From: Desulfobacteraceae bacterium
Lineage (GTDB): Bacteria; Desulfobacterota; Desulfobacteria; Desulfobacterales; Desulfosalsimonadaceae
NCBI GenBank assembly: GCA_014237465.1
Contig: JABZFM010000037.1
Location: 1-41,749 of the forward strand
Reading direction: 5' to 3'
Length of the DNA stretch: 41,749 nucleotides
Shown here: piece by piece, positions 14,978-23,887 of the stretch
How the letters are laid out: every line of letters starts with the position of its first letter
How positions within the stretch are numbered: position 1 is the stretch's first letter
The notes under the pieces: generated by a model
Told to the model about the DNA's origin: nothing
Database searches by the model: none
What the model saw: only the letters and a program-made list of their open reading frames with translations
Made by a program: the position numbers and the translations under genes

Positions 14978-17107
14978 TTATAAAATAATCCGCGCATCCA
15001 CGATGCTGATGCCTTTTTCATGCACAATCACCGGGTTTAAATCCATTTCCCGGATTTCCGGATACGACGCGATGACTTCCGAGCAGGTCAGCAAAAGTCT
15101 GTTCAGGGCCCGTTCGTCCCCCGGGGGGTTGCCGCGGGTCCCTTTGAGAATCGGGTATGATCGGATTTCCCGGATCATTTTTTTGGCAGAATTATACGAG
15201 ATGGGAAGGACGCGAAAGGCTACATCCTTTAACACTTCCACCATAATGCCGCCAATGCCGAACATGATCACCGGGCCGAACTGATCATCAATTTTGGTTC
15301 CGATAATCACTTCCGTGCCGTCACTTGCCATGGGCGATACCAGCACTCCCCGAATATCGGCATCCGGTTTATATTCCCTGGCATTTTCGATAATTTCGGA
15401 AAACGCTTTCCGGATTTCTTTTTCAGTCCGTAAATTCACCCGGACTCCTCTGGCGTCGCTTTTGTGAAGAATATCCGGGGAGACAATTTTAAGCGCCACG
15501 CTGCTGCTGATATTTTTGGCAAACCCGACGGCTTCTCCGGCTGTTTTGGCCAGAAAGTCATGGGTAACCGGTGCGCCGTGAAGGGCCACCAGGTGCTTGG
15601 CTTCATGTTCGAGCAGTGCGCTCCGGCCTTCGTTTTTTGCCCGGTTAATGAGGTCCACGGCTTCGGGTTTTCGCTTTGCCCCCCGGTCTAATACAAAGTT
15701 GGTCTTGGCATGATATGAAGCAAGATAATTTTCATATTCGCCGAGTGCGCCGGTACATTTTGCGGCAACATCCAACGAATCATAAACCGGAATATTGTAG
15801 TACCGAAGCAAATGCAGCGGGTGTGACTTCTCAGATCCATACAAACTGTGGACTATAATCGGTTTTTTGCTTTTTTTGACAAGTTTGCCCATCCGGTGCG
15901 CCGCGTCTTCCTCCATGAGCCCCAGGCTTTTTGAAAACCGGATGCCGTATCCGCCGAACAGACCGACAACCAGCAGGCCGTAAATATTTTTGTCTTTGAG
16001 AAGAATTTCCGCGCAATCGGCAAAAACAGTCGGGTCCGCGTCAGCGGCGCCGGCAATATCAATGGGGTTGCTGATAGAAGCCGCCAGTGGAAGTATTGAT
16101 TCAAGCTTGCGTCGGGTTTTTTCAGAAAGTTCCGGAACTTCAATGGAAAGGTCTGTCAGGATATCCGCGGCAATGGTGGCATGCCCACCGCCGTCGGCCA
16201 GAATCGCCACTTTGTTTTTTTTTAAGGGCGGCAGGCAGGCCAGAGTTTCGGCCACGGGAAAAAGCTGGTCTGATTTTTCAATAACAATGATTCCCGCCCG
16301 CTTAAAAGCGCTTCTGGCAACTTCCGACATCCCTGCCAAAGCGCCGGTATGCGAGCCTGCCGACCGTTGACCGGTTAAAGAACGTCCGCTTTTCAGCAGA
16401 ACAATCGGTTTTTTGATGCTCGTCTGGTAGGCCTGCTGCAGGAATTTGCGTCCTTCGCGCATGCCTTCCACATAGATCAGAATGACGTTTGTTTTTGGAT
16501 CATTTTTAAAAAAGTCCAGATATTCATGAAACCTAATATCCGCTTCATTGCCCACGCCAATATAGTATGAAAACCCTTTCAGGCTCTTTAAGCGGGCTTC
16601 GGTAATCAGTGTCAAGGCCATATTTCCGCTCTGGCTGAGCAGGCCGATGCTTCCTTTGGGCGTATCCTGTAAACCGACCAGGTTCAGACCGGAAGCAACG
16701 TTCATCATCCCGGAAGTATTCGGGCCGATCAGGCGGATGTTGTTTTTCTTTGCAATGGTCAGTACTTCTTGTTCGAGTGCTTTGCCCGCTGCATTCATCT
16801 CGCCAAAGCCGACAGCCAGGATCACCGCCCCTTTGACGCCTTTTTGGCCGCAGTCCTCTAAAACAGACGGTACGCTCCGGGCCGGTGTGGCAATTAATGC
16901 AATATCCACATCTCCTTCAATATCCGATACTTTTTTATAGCAGGGAAATCCCAGGATTTTCTTTTCTTTTGGGTTGACCGGGTATATCCGGCCTTCATAT
17001 TTTTCATCAATAAGGGATCGGATGGTCTGCAAGCCTCTTTTGGTGGGGTCTTTTGACGCGCCCACAATGGCCACTGATTCCGCGTTTAAAATGGATTCAA
17101 TCGACAT
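14978..17107 (-). CDS. ADP-forming acyl-CoA synthetase, alpha-beta order
   Basis: A 709-residue fusion with the CoA-binding Rossmann domain first (VAIVGASKDPTKRG, residues about 10-25), then the ligase part with GPNTSGM, SQSGN and the phosphohistidine motif SHTGAL, and the ATP-grasp beta domain from about 480 with HKSD and a C-terminal EMDLNPVIV. The reaction class is acyl-CoA + ADP + Pi to acid + CoA + ATP or the reverse. GGAG lies nine bases before the ATG. It is 35 bp downstream of an enoyl-CoA hydratase gene in one operon, pointing to beta-oxidation-like or aromatic/phenylpropanoid acyl-CoA metabolism. The domain order is the reverse of the paralogue at 4430-6604. Confidence 0.9.
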   Translation of the reverse strand: MSIESILNAESVAIVGASKDPTKRGLQTIRSLIDEKYEGRIYPVNPKEKKILGFPCYKKVSDIEGDVDIALIATPARSVPSVLEDCGQKGVKGAVILAVGFGEMNAAGKALEQEVLTIAKKNNIRLIGPNTSGMMNVASGLNLVGLQDTPKGSIGLLSQSGNMALTLITEARLKSLKGFSYYIGVGNEADIRFHEYLDFFKNDPKTNVILIYVEGMREGRKFLQQAYQTSIKKPIVLLKSGRSLTGQRSAGSHTGALAGMSEVARSAFKRAGIIVIEKSDQLFPVAETLACLPPLKKNKVAILADGGGHATIAADILTDLSIEVPELSEKTRRKLESILPLAASISNPIDIAGAADADPTVFADCAEILLKDKNIYGLLVVGLFGGYGIRFSKSLGLMEEDAAHRMGKLVKKSKKPIIVHSLYGSEKSHPLHLLRYYNIPVYDSLDVAAKCTGALGEYENYLASYHAKTNFVLDRGAKRKPEAVDLINRAKNEGRSALLEHEAKHLVALHGAPVTHDFLAKTAGEAVGFAKNISSSVALKIVSPDILHKSDARGVRVNLRTEKEIRKAFSEIIENAREYKPDADIRGVLVSPMASDGTEVIIGTKIDDQFGPVIMFGIGGIMVEVLKDVAFRVLPISYNSAKKMIREIRSYPILKGTRGNPPGDERALNRLLLTCSEVIASYPEIREMDLNPVIVHEKGISIVDARIIL

Positions 17108-17142
17108 TTGTTTTTTCTCCGGATATCCGTTTTAGGTGGTTG

Positions 17143-17907
17143 TTATTTCTTGCGGTTTTCAAAATTCGATAAGGCGGACAAGCGCTCTTTTGTTGAAACA
17201 CATGCCAGACAGGCTTCCACTTCAAAATCCATCAGCGTTTTCATTTGTTTTCCGTCTGCCGCCATTTCAAGCCCTTTTTTTAACACTTTTATTGAAAAAG
17301 CCGAATTTTCAGCAATTTTATGTGCCATGGCACAAGTCGCTTCCATCAGCTGGTTTTTTGGGACGGCTTTGTTTACCAGGCCGATTTTTTCGGCAGTCCG
17401 GCCGTCAATATTTTCAGCGGTAAACAGCAGCTCTCTGGCTTTGGCTGGGCCGATTAAATTATGCAGAAGCCTGAAGGAACCGCCGGTTGCCGATGAAGAG
17501 ACCTTGGCTTCCGGGGAACCAATGGGCGCATCGTCGGCTGCTATCCGGATATCGCATGCCAGCGCCAGTTCATATCCGGAGCCGAGCGCATACCCGTTGA
17601 TGGCGGCGATGGTGGGTTTTTCAAACCGGATGATTTTTAATGAAACGAGTTGCAGGAATTCCAGATAATCGCGATATTCATCAAGGGTGCGGGTTTTGGA
17701 CTCCTTTAAATCCGCGCCCGTGGAAAATGCCCGCCCCTCACCGGTAAAAACCAGCACGCGTATGGCGTCATCTAAGTTGACATCATCCAGCGCCTTTTGA
17801 ATTTCCAGCCACATCTGTTTGTTCATGGCGTTTAAAACCTGTGGCCGGTTGAGTTTGATAAATGCAACCGGGGCGGTTTTTTCAAATATGATGCAATTAA
17901 AATCCAT
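17143..17907 (-). CDS. Enoyl-CoA hydratase/isomerase family protein
   Basis: A 254-residue crotonase-fold protein. The CoA-binding and oxyanion segments are AFSTGADLKE (about 60-69) and INGYALGSGYELALACDIRIA (about 104-124), the latter carrying the first catalytic Glu position. GSPEAKVSSSATGG supplies the second acidic position. The usual reaction is hydration of trans-2-enoyl-CoA, though family members also isomerise or cleave. An AAGGAA ribosome site precedes the ATG. It is the first gene of a two-gene operon with the downstream acyl-CoA synthetase, so a short pathway converting an enoyl-CoA to an acid with ATP gain, or the reverse, is plausible. The substrate cannot be read from the sequence. 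Confidence 0.88.
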   Translation of the reverse strand: MDFNCIIFEKTAPVAFIKLNRPQVLNAMNKQMWLEIQKALDDVNLDDAIRVLVFTGEGRAFSTGADLKESKTRTLDEYRDYLEFLQLVSLKIIRFEKPTIAAINGYALGSGYELALACDIRIAADDAPIGSPEAKVSSSATGGSFRLLHNLIGPAKARELLFTAENIDGRTAEKIGLVNKAVPKNQLMEATCAMAHKIAENSAFSIKVLKKGLEMAADGKQMKTLMDFEVEACLACVSTKERLSALSNFENRKK

Positions 17908-18037
17908 ATCGCGTTCCTTAGAAATAATGGAGTTTGTAAGTTTTAATAAGTGATGGGCTTAGATTTTTTCACTCTATGGTCATAAATATTTTTTCAATGA
18001 CCGGGATCTATTATACCGCCTTATGCCTCGGCATTAT

Positions 18038-19564
18038 TTAACCGGCGGTATATTGTTTTTTGATTTCTTTTTTATGTTTGTCGGCGTCAACAATCATGCG
18101 GTATGCAATATAATATTTGTAAATATTGCTCACATACTGCACGGTCTCCCGGCCAATATGTTTGGCTGTGACGATTTCGACATTATCAAACCATATATCC
18201 GGATCCAGATTCATTCCAACGGCTTGTCGGCGAAGTTTCGCAATTTTTGCCGGCCCGGCATTGTAGCTGGCAAGGGTAAAAAACATCTGGTTTAACTCAT
18301 CCATGGGTTCTTTTTCAAAATATCGGTCCCTGAGGAATGCGAGATATTTGATGCCTGCATGAATATTTCCTTCCATGGTGTGAATGTCGGTAATGTTTAC
18401 ATTGTGATCTGCGGCTGTGGCCGGCAATATCTGCATCACGCCAACCGCACCGCTGGGACTTTTCATGTTTTGATTGATCCGGGATTCCTGGTACGCAAGT
18501 GCTGCAATCATCAGCCAGTCAAAATTGTATTTTTCGGAATATTTTTTAAATAAAGACACGGATTCTTCAAATCGGTGAAACGCATCTTTTTCCATGGGAT
18601 TGCTCACCCACTTGCAGGTCCCCAGATAACGATTAAACAGGATGTTCCCCATAAGCGTACCTTTCTTATGGGTTTTTCCGAAAGCATTGATTTTTTTCCG
18701 AAGTTGCGGGCTGTTTTTTCGAACCGCCCACGCGATCTGCCCGTTTTCTCTCAGTTTAATTTGGTGGCAAAAAGAGAGGTCTTTGAATATATCGGTCCAG
18801 CAGTTGGCTTTATGGCTGTCGATCACTGTCATGGGAATGATGCCGGCATTCATCATTTCAAGAATATCTTCGTCTTCGAGCAATTCATCCAGTTTTTCAA
18901 TGGTGATTGGGTTTAATTTTTTCTTTTTAAATTGAGCGTTTATCCGTTTTAAGCTTTCATGGTAGCTGCTGGATTCCCGCACGTAGACGGGTTTTCCGGA
19001 AAGGCCTTCCAGCGTTTTAACCGCAGGCATCCCGGGTCCGGTGACAAGAATTTCTTCAACACCGGAAAGGCCGGGATTTGAAAAATCCACCCGTTTTTGA
19101 CGCTCCGGCGTGATGGTCAGGTTTCCGACGGCAATATCGCCCAGTCCGTTGATTAAATCCGGAATCAGCCGGTCCCGTTTGGTGGGGATGATGACGATCT
19201 TGACCTGGATAATATTTCGTTTCAAGTCTTTATTGATAAACTTTTCAAAGGCTTTCAACATTTCATAGGAAAGCCCCCGCTGATCGATGCCGTCCAGAAA
19301 ATAAAAAGTTTTGCTGTAAGGGACCAGAGCGCGAATCACATTTTTTTGAGACATTGCCTCAAAGTCACCAATCCATTGCTCATTCAGCCATGCCAGGTTT
19401 TTTTCAGCAAAGGGATTGTTCACATGCGGAAAAAACATGTTTGCATCGGATTGGGTCAACGGATCGGCTGCTTCTGGTTTTGGGCGGGTTAATGTAAAGC
19501 CGATGGCCAGAAAAAGAATCAGCAGGGCTGCCAGTGTCAGTATTTTCATTTTACTGAGACGCAT
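18038..19564 (-). CDS. mltF: Membrane-bound lytic murein transglycosylase F
   Basis: A 508-residue protein from the chosen ATG, which places a membrane-anchor helix at about residues 7-24; a longer frame without this placement extends 29 codons upstream. An extracellular solute-binding-like domain (SBP_bac_3 type) covers about 55-310, with YFLDGIDQRGLSYEM, the GDIAVGNLTITPERQKRVDFS motif and YVRESSSYH. The SLT domain follows, with catalytic Glu in ALAYQESRINQ and then SPSGAVGVMQILPATA and SYNAGPAKI. It cleaves glycan strands to 1,6-anhydro-muropeptides at the cell envelope. It stands alone, followed upstream by a large hairpin repeat. Confidence 0.9.
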   Translation of the reverse strand: MRLSKMKILTLAALLILFLAIGFTLTRPKPEAADPLTQSDANMFFPHVNNPFAEKNLAWLNEQWIGDFEAMSQKNVIRALVPYSKTFYFLDGIDQRGLSYEMLKAFEKFINKDLKRNIIQVKIVIIPTKRDRLIPDLINGLGDIAVGNLTITPERQKRVDFSNPGLSGVEEILVTGPGMPAVKTLEGLSGKPVYVRESSSYHESLKRINAQFKKKKLNPITIEKLDELLEDEDILEMMNAGIIPMTVIDSHKANCWTDIFKDLSFCHQIKLRENGQIAWAVRKNSPQLRKKINAFGKTHKKGTLMGNILFNRYLGTCKWVSNPMEKDAFHRFEESVSLFKKYSEKYNFDWLMIAALAYQESRINQNMKSPSGAVGVMQILPATAADHNVNITDIHTMEGNIHAGIKYLAFLRDRYFEKEPMDELNQMFFTLASYNAGPAKIAKLRRQAVGMNLDPDIWFDNVEIVTAKHIGRETVQYVSNIYKYYIAYRMIVDADKHKKEIKKQYTAG

Positions 19565-19655
19565 AAGATCACTTCTTTTTAAATTTTTAATTGTTGAATC
19601 TGTTCGAAAGGACAAAAAAAGCTTTTTTAACCTATTTTGCGAGGTTTTCAAGTTT

Positions 19656-19729
19656 GCCGCATATACAAGGAAAATGCTGCCTCGCTATAGTCTGCTATGC
19701 GAGGCGGCATTTGACGCCGTAGATGCGGT
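19656..19729. repeat. Large near-perfect hairpin between mltF and the DUF6909-like gene
   Basis: Inner arms 19672-19690 and 19695-19712 (AAATGCTGCCTCGC against GCGAGGCGGCATTT, one G-U) continue through ATAG/CTAT almost to a four-base loop. An outer pair GCCGCAT (19656-19662) and ATGCGGT (19723-19729) closes the structure. There is no T-run. It looks like a dispersed REP-type element or structured RNA rather than a terminator. Confidence 0.6.
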
Positions 19730-19751
19730 GGAATTGGAAATCTCGTTCGGG

Positions 19752-21434
19752 TTATGAAAATATCTTTTCAAGTATCACCTTGGTCACCATATACGTCGGC
19801 CGGATCCCTTCCGTGCCCATTTCACCGGCAGCCAGGGTCTGGCCGCTGGCCAGCGGATTGTCAGACGCATAGTAGGCATAGCGGACTTTAATGTCTTTGG
19901 AGATATGCCCCTTGATGATGGAAGCACTGATGGCCCGCTGGTAATGGCCGCCTTCCATTTCCAGTCCGACCGTATTCCAGCTGGACTGGAACTTTTCAAG
20001 CATATCCCTGTTTTGCAATGACGTGCCGATAACCGTCACCATCGGACCGACATACACATTGATGTCCGGATCAAAATCTTCTTCGGCCAGATCGTTTTCA
20101 AAAATATAATTGTCCGAAGTCCCCTCAATAACATGGGCGGTTGCCAGCATGATATCGCCTTTTTCGCCGGGCAGGATGCCGGCTTTGCCCATAACGGATA
20201 TGGACTGGACATTCATGGGCACTTCATGGTCCTTGTTAAACGGTTCAAGCAGGCGGTCCATGACCTCAAAGGCCTGGGCGCCGAACGCGTAATCCATGAC
20301 CAGGATAACCGGTTTTTTATCCCGGACAGCCGCTAAATTCAGCTCCAGGTCCGGATGAAAAGTCACCGTGTCAAGCAAAGCGGTATCAATTATCTGGCAG
20401 TCTATATGGGTTCCGGAGCGGTCCGGAAGTTCGTAAAACCCATGCGCGCCGGCAAATTTCAAAATTTCGGCGCGCTGGTCCTTAAGGCATTGAACAAAGT
20501 GGTACAGTTCATCCTTTGTTCCGGCAGTCTGGTTTTCGCAGGCAAGCGTCCCGGCATGTCCGTAGATCAGATTCTGTACGCTATGCAGGTTGGCGCTGAT
20601 AATGTGCAGGGGACGGTCCTGCAGATTGAGTTCCAGCAGCTTTTTTTTGATATCCTCCGCCCATTGCTCCCCATAGCGCTGGTGGGCAATAATGTTCATC
20701 AAAGAAGGTGTCAGGTGAACGGTCAGGAGGTTTTCCCGGGATTTTTTTTCCTGTTCCACCCGTTTGCCCAGTTGATAGATCAGGGAAAAAAGACCATTAT
20801 TGCTTTTGTTTTCCTGTTTGTTTTTTTCAAAAGACTCATATGCTTTTCGCGTTTCATGGTAAGACCTTCCCATAATCAGGCTCAAATCCCAGATGGCCTG
20901 CTCTGCTTCACGGGTGCTTAAGCTGTCAATCCGGCCAATGATTTTTTCCAGATCATGCCATTCATTGGTTACAATATCGGTTTCATCGGTCATCCGGCTT
21001 TGGATTTTTTTGGCCTCCAGGTTCAGGAATGTAATATGTGTCAAGATATCATATATTTCACTCATTCCCCGGGTGATCACAAAGCAGATTTCATTTTCAC
21101 TGATCCGGTAACAGCTTCGTCGTCTTTTTAAGGGGATAATTTTTTCAAACGGGCTTTTTTCAAACTGTTCTTCTTCCGTTAATATGATGCGCGTGCAATC
21201 TTCAATGCCCCGGGGCAGTCTGTCGATAACATATTCCAGTCCGTTAAGCTCCACCACCCGGGGGTCGTTCATGCTGCCATAGATTTCCGGACTCAGGGTG
21301 ATAAGACAATCGGCCAGGGTTTGTCCCATTTTTCCGGAAGGCCGGTAAAATCCTCTTAACGCCAACGCATAGGCAATGGTTTTAAAAGACCGGATGGCAA
21401 CCCGGGCCTTTTGCGCTCTGGTGAGATCCTGCAT
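19752..21434 (-). CDS. DUF6909-like conserved protein
   Basis: A 560-residue soluble protein. The start is the ATG at 21434, behind an AAAAGGAA ribosome site; an in-frame extension to 21686 lacks such a site and would overlap the toxin gene. The N-terminal part has RGFYRPSGKMGQTLADCLITL, SPEIYGSMNDPRVVELNGLEYVIDRLPRGIE, and RRSCYRISENEICFVITRGMSEIYD; the C-terminal part has ILVMDYAFGAQAFE, SISVMGKAGILPGEKGDIMLA and TVGLEMEGGHYQRAI. The EMEGGH segment is reminiscent of nucleoside phosphorylase folds. I recall this arrangement as DUF6909, of unknown function; the name is from memory. No operon partner is evident. Confidence 0.7.
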   Translation of the reverse strand: MQDLTRAQKARVAIRSFKTIAYALALRGFYRPSGKMGQTLADCLITLSPEIYGSMNDPRVVELNGLEYVIDRLPRGIEDCTRIILTEEEQFEKSPFEKIIPLKRRRSCYRISENEICFVITRGMSEIYDILTHITFLNLEAKKIQSRMTDETDIVTNEWHDLEKIIGRIDSLSTREAEQAIWDLSLIMGRSYHETRKAYESFEKNKQENKSNNGLFSLIYQLGKRVEQEKKSRENLLTVHLTPSLMNIIAHQRYGEQWAEDIKKKLLELNLQDRPLHIISANLHSVQNLIYGHAGTLACENQTAGTKDELYHFVQCLKDQRAEILKFAGAHGFYELPDRSGTHIDCQIIDTALLDTVTFHPDLELNLAAVRDKKPVILVMDYAFGAQAFEVMDRLLEPFNKDHEVPMNVQSISVMGKAGILPGEKGDIMLATAHVIEGTSDNYIFENDLAEEDFDPDINVYVGPMVTVIGTSLQNRDMLEKFQSSWNTVGLEMEGGHYQRAISASIIKGHISKDIKVRYAYYASDNPLASGQTLAAGEMGTEGIRPTYMVTKVILEKIFS

Positions 21435-21678
21435 GGATGTGTTCCTTTTCTTATTGAGCAATATTGATGGTTTGGTAATAAGCGATGTGATGTTGCTTCG
21501 TGCCATAGTACCAAAAATTACTTTTATCAGGTAGGCCGGGTTTCTTACCCGGCGATTGACATGTTCTATTTTTACCACTTTATTTGCTGAAAATAAAGCA
21601 CAACCCTTGCTCTCTTTTTGTGGTTTCCGGTAATCAGGCGTCTCGTATAAAATAAATTCGGATTGATGGACAATTAGT

Positions 21679-22038
21679 CTATCCATTTAATTCAAACACT
21701 ATTTTTAACGCTTGATTAATTTCTTTTATTTTTTCAACAGACAGGTCCCCTCGAATTTTAACCAATCGATGGCGATGATCGATGGGACGCGTCTGGAGGC
21801 AATCAGCTATAGATTTTTTTATCAGGCCGTTATTTTTTGACGGAGAAAGTTCAATATTGGTCTTTATGCGGGCTTTTTTTTCACTCCATTCCGTAATTGG
21901 AACAACTTGAATAACAGGAATTCTTTCATTATAAATATCGTTGGTAACGATTACGCAAGGTCTTATTTTATCTGTTTCCGAACCCTGAGCTGGATCAAGA
22001 TTTACATCAATAATCATCCCTCTTTTCAATGTTCTCAT
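21679..22038 (-). CDS. Type II toxin, PemK/MazF family
   Basis: A 119-residue PemK/MazF-type ribonuclease toxin. The N-terminal RGMIIDVNLDPAQGSETDKIRPCVIVTND is the family's beta-barrel core with the conserved catalytic Arg and the substrate-loop Gly-Ser. VIQVVPITEW and later SIADCLQTRPIDHRHR follow, the latter including the second conserved segment before the C-terminal helix. Predicted activity is sequence-specific mRNA cleavage. The ATG at 22038 overlaps the stop of an upstream short frame in an ATGA, the junction expected for a coupled antitoxin-toxin pair; the frame three codons longer is less likely. Confidence 0.85.
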   Translation of the reverse strand: MRTLKRGMIIDVNLDPAQGSETDKIRPCVIVTNDIYNERIPVIQVVPITEWSEKKARIKTNIELSPSKNNGLIKKSIADCLQTRPIDHRHRLVKIRGDLSVEKIKEINQALKIVFELNG

Positions 22039-22189
22039 TCCGGCCACCCTGAAACTGCCGTTTCAGTCAATTCTTTCAGGTCATTCCGGCTGAGTTCTTG
22101 CAATTCTCTGATTATCCTGACAGATTCTCCTTATAGGAAAAAAGATCAATGGATTGATAAACGTTTTTATGGCATATTTTTATATCCAT
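22035..22189 (-). pseudogene. Probable broken antitoxin gene before the PemK toxin
   Basis: The frame ending at 22035 (TGA inside the toxin ATGA) is open only from a TAA at 22131 and reads RIIRELQELSRNDLKELTE and then SGWPE, an antitoxin-like helix, but it lacks a usual start codon. An AAGGAG sits five bases before a GTC codon at 22121. A second frame from ATG 22189 ends at 22112 after 25 codons. One frameshift would fuse them to about 50 residues. It could be a decayed antitoxin, or a short one using a non-standard start. Confidence 0.4.
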
Positions 22190-22333
22190 TCTGGAAGAGA
22201 GAAAATATTAAATGCTTACAAAGTATCCTAATGACGGAATAGATAATAAGTCGCCGGAGTATCGACGCGCTAAAGTACGCGTCTCAGCTCCAGCGTTAAC
22301 TAAAGTACCCATTAATTTACAAGGAGTTCTATT
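22190..22333. other. Intergenic region between toxin-antitoxin remnant and outer-membrane protein gene
   Basis: Divergent, AT-rich spacer that should carry promoters in both directions. CGACGCGCTAAAGTACGCGTCTC near 22262 holds a GACGCG/CGCGTC dyad. An AAGGAG site precedes the rightward gene. Confidence 0.35.
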
Positions 22334-23299
22334 ATGATAATGAGAAGAGAAATGAAAAGGATTTTATATTTTTTTATTTTAACTGTTTCAATACTCATAC
22401 TGTCCGGATCTGAAGCGATTTCTGAAGAAAACCAATACCATTCAATATACAATGCCCAAAAAAAATTGATTGAAAAAGGATATCAACCTGGCCTGATAGA
22501 CGGCACCATGGGGGAAAAGACAAAAGAAGCCATAATGGAGTTTCAAAAAGATAATGGGCTGCCCATTACAGGGAACCTTGATGTTGAAACTGAAAAAAAA
22601 CTTTTAGGCAATGATGCGGTCATAAAAAACAGCACCTTTGATCATGTTCATCAGTTTCAAAGTTTTTTTGAAGATTCACCGATATCATCCACCCTGTATA
22701 TGGACACCGGTCTCAGTTATGGTGACTATGATCATGGAAGCCTGTTTGGTCTCGGTACCAGGGGGGGGTATCCGATTTTACCGAAATTTGAGATTAATGG
22801 GGCGTTAAATTTACTTTTTGTGGATTTTGATCATAGAGACTCTGAATCCGGCCTGTCGGACTTATATGTCGGGGGAAAGTATAATTTTTACGATGAAAAA
22901 ACCAAAATGTCCGCCGGTGGTTATATAACCCTGCCCATTGGGAGCGAAGATGTCGGCCAGGATAATTTTAATTATGGCATTTATTGTGCGCTCCGACACC
23001 CGGTAAACAACAAAGTTGTTATAACCGGCACGGCCGGTCTCTCAATAATTGAACATCCCTGGTCGTCGGATGATGAGACTTCTATTGCGTTGGGAGGTGG
23101 CTGTATATACGCTGAAAGTGAGCAACTCTATTTTATTGGAGAACTTCTGATCAAAACCGAAATTGACTATATGATGATCAGCGGCGGAATGGATTACAGC
23201 CTGAACAATAAAAATAAAATTCGCAGTGCTCTTGGTCTCGGGTTTGATGACGGTGCACCGGATGTTCAACTGTGGTTAAGTTTTCTTTTTTCATTATAG
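22334..23299 (+). CDS. Peptidoglycan-binding domain protein with outer-membrane-type barrel
   Basis: A 321-residue exported protein. A signal peptide covers about residues 1-29 (hydrophobic ILYFFILTVSILILSG). Residues about 35-90 form a PG_binding_1 domain: AQKKLIEKGYQPGLIDGTMGEKTKEAIMEFQKDNGL. The rest alternates strands with aromatic ends and Gly-rich turns (LYMDTGLSYGDYDHG, LGLGFDDGAPDVQLWLSFLFSL) and ends in Leu after aromatics, as expected for an outer-membrane beta-barrel. It may tether the outer membrane to peptidoglycan. An AAGGAG ribosome site lies seven bases before the ATG. It is monocistronic. The barrel is inferred from sequence pattern only. Confidence 0.75.
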   Translation: MIMRREMKRILYFFILTVSILILSGSEAISEENQYHSIYNAQKKLIEKGYQPGLIDGTMGEKTKEAIMEFQKDNGLPITGNLDVETEKKLLGNDAVIKNSTFDHVHQFQSFFEDSPISSTLYMDTGLSYGDYDHGSLFGLGTRGGYPILPKFEINGALNLLFVDFDHRDSESGLSDLYVGGKYNFYDEKTKMSAGGYITLPIGSEDVGQDNFNYGIYCALRHPVNNKVVITGTAGLSIIEHPWSSDDETSIALGGGCIYAESEQLYFIGELLIKTEIDYMMISGGMDYSLNNKNKIRSALGLGFDDGAPDVQLWLSFLFSL

Positions 23300-23657
23300 A
23301 GTTTATCTTTAAGGCGCTTGCTATGAGAAAACCGGGAGAAGCTCTTTCTCTGCTTCTCTGCCATTTAAAACCGGCTTTATAAGCTGAAAAAAGAAAACTT
23401 GTTTACACGAATCAATATCGTTTGGTTTGTAGTATAAGTAATTAAATATATTGTTTATAAATCAAATTTACAAAATGTGATATCATGCCAAATCGCAGTC
23501 TAATAGTTTGTTGTGAGGAAATGACATATGAAATTGATGGAAGACGCGTTCCTGACACATTCGATAGAGATTAGGGTGCATTCTATGCACCATATTCAGT
23601 GAAGCTTAAGCTTTCCCCCGGTGCGTAAAACGCACCCTACTTGAGCGAAGTGGATAA
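23300..23657. repeat. Intergenic region with paired REP-like hairpins
   Basis: Hairpin GGTGCAT-TCT-ATGCACC (23575-23591) and hairpin GGTGCGT-AAA-ACGCACC (23620-23636) face each other across the palindrome AAGCTTAAGCTT (23602-23613), with outer TAGGGTGC/GCACCCTA ends: a BIME-like unit. A 24-codon frame from ATG 23528 behind GAGGAA runs into the first hairpin and stops at 23602. A 7-bp stem GAGAAGC/GCTTCTC lies at 23336-23358 just after the preceding gene. Confidence 0.6.
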
Positions 23658-23877
23658 CCAGATTATATTATTCAGAACAAGATTTTTAACAAGCGGCGGC
23701 TCCAGTTAAAAAGACTGGCAAAAGGGTTGTGCTATCATTGCGGGAAAAAGCTTCCTTCCAATGCCGATTCCTGCCCGTTTTGCGGCGCTGATCAGCATAG
23801 AAACTGTCCGTCCTGCAATCACCGCACCTTTATTGCGGGTGTGATATTGTACGAGTTGCGGAAAAGTTCTTCAGTAA
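23658..23877 (+). pseudogene. Zinc-ribbon protein fragment, frameshifted
   Basis: From 23658 the frame reads RRLQLKRLAKGLCYHCGKKL, then CPFCG and CPSC, two zinc-ribbon knuckles. One extra base near 23842 shifts the frame; in the neighbouring frame the text resumes as YCTSCGKVLQ and stops at 23877, completing the fourth cysteine pair and ending 11 bp before the convergent radical SAM gene. There is no proper start codon or ribosome site, and a REP-like unit lies just upstream. The likely history is a small double zinc-ribbon gene broken at its 5' end and then frameshifted. A sequencing error at 23842 would also explain the shift. Confidence 0.6.
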
Positions 23878-23887
23878 AGCCTGATTA

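Noticed and set aside
21435-21686. N-terminal extension of the DUF6909-like protein
   Set aside because: No ribosome site, unlike the ATG at 21434, and it would overlap the toxin gene.
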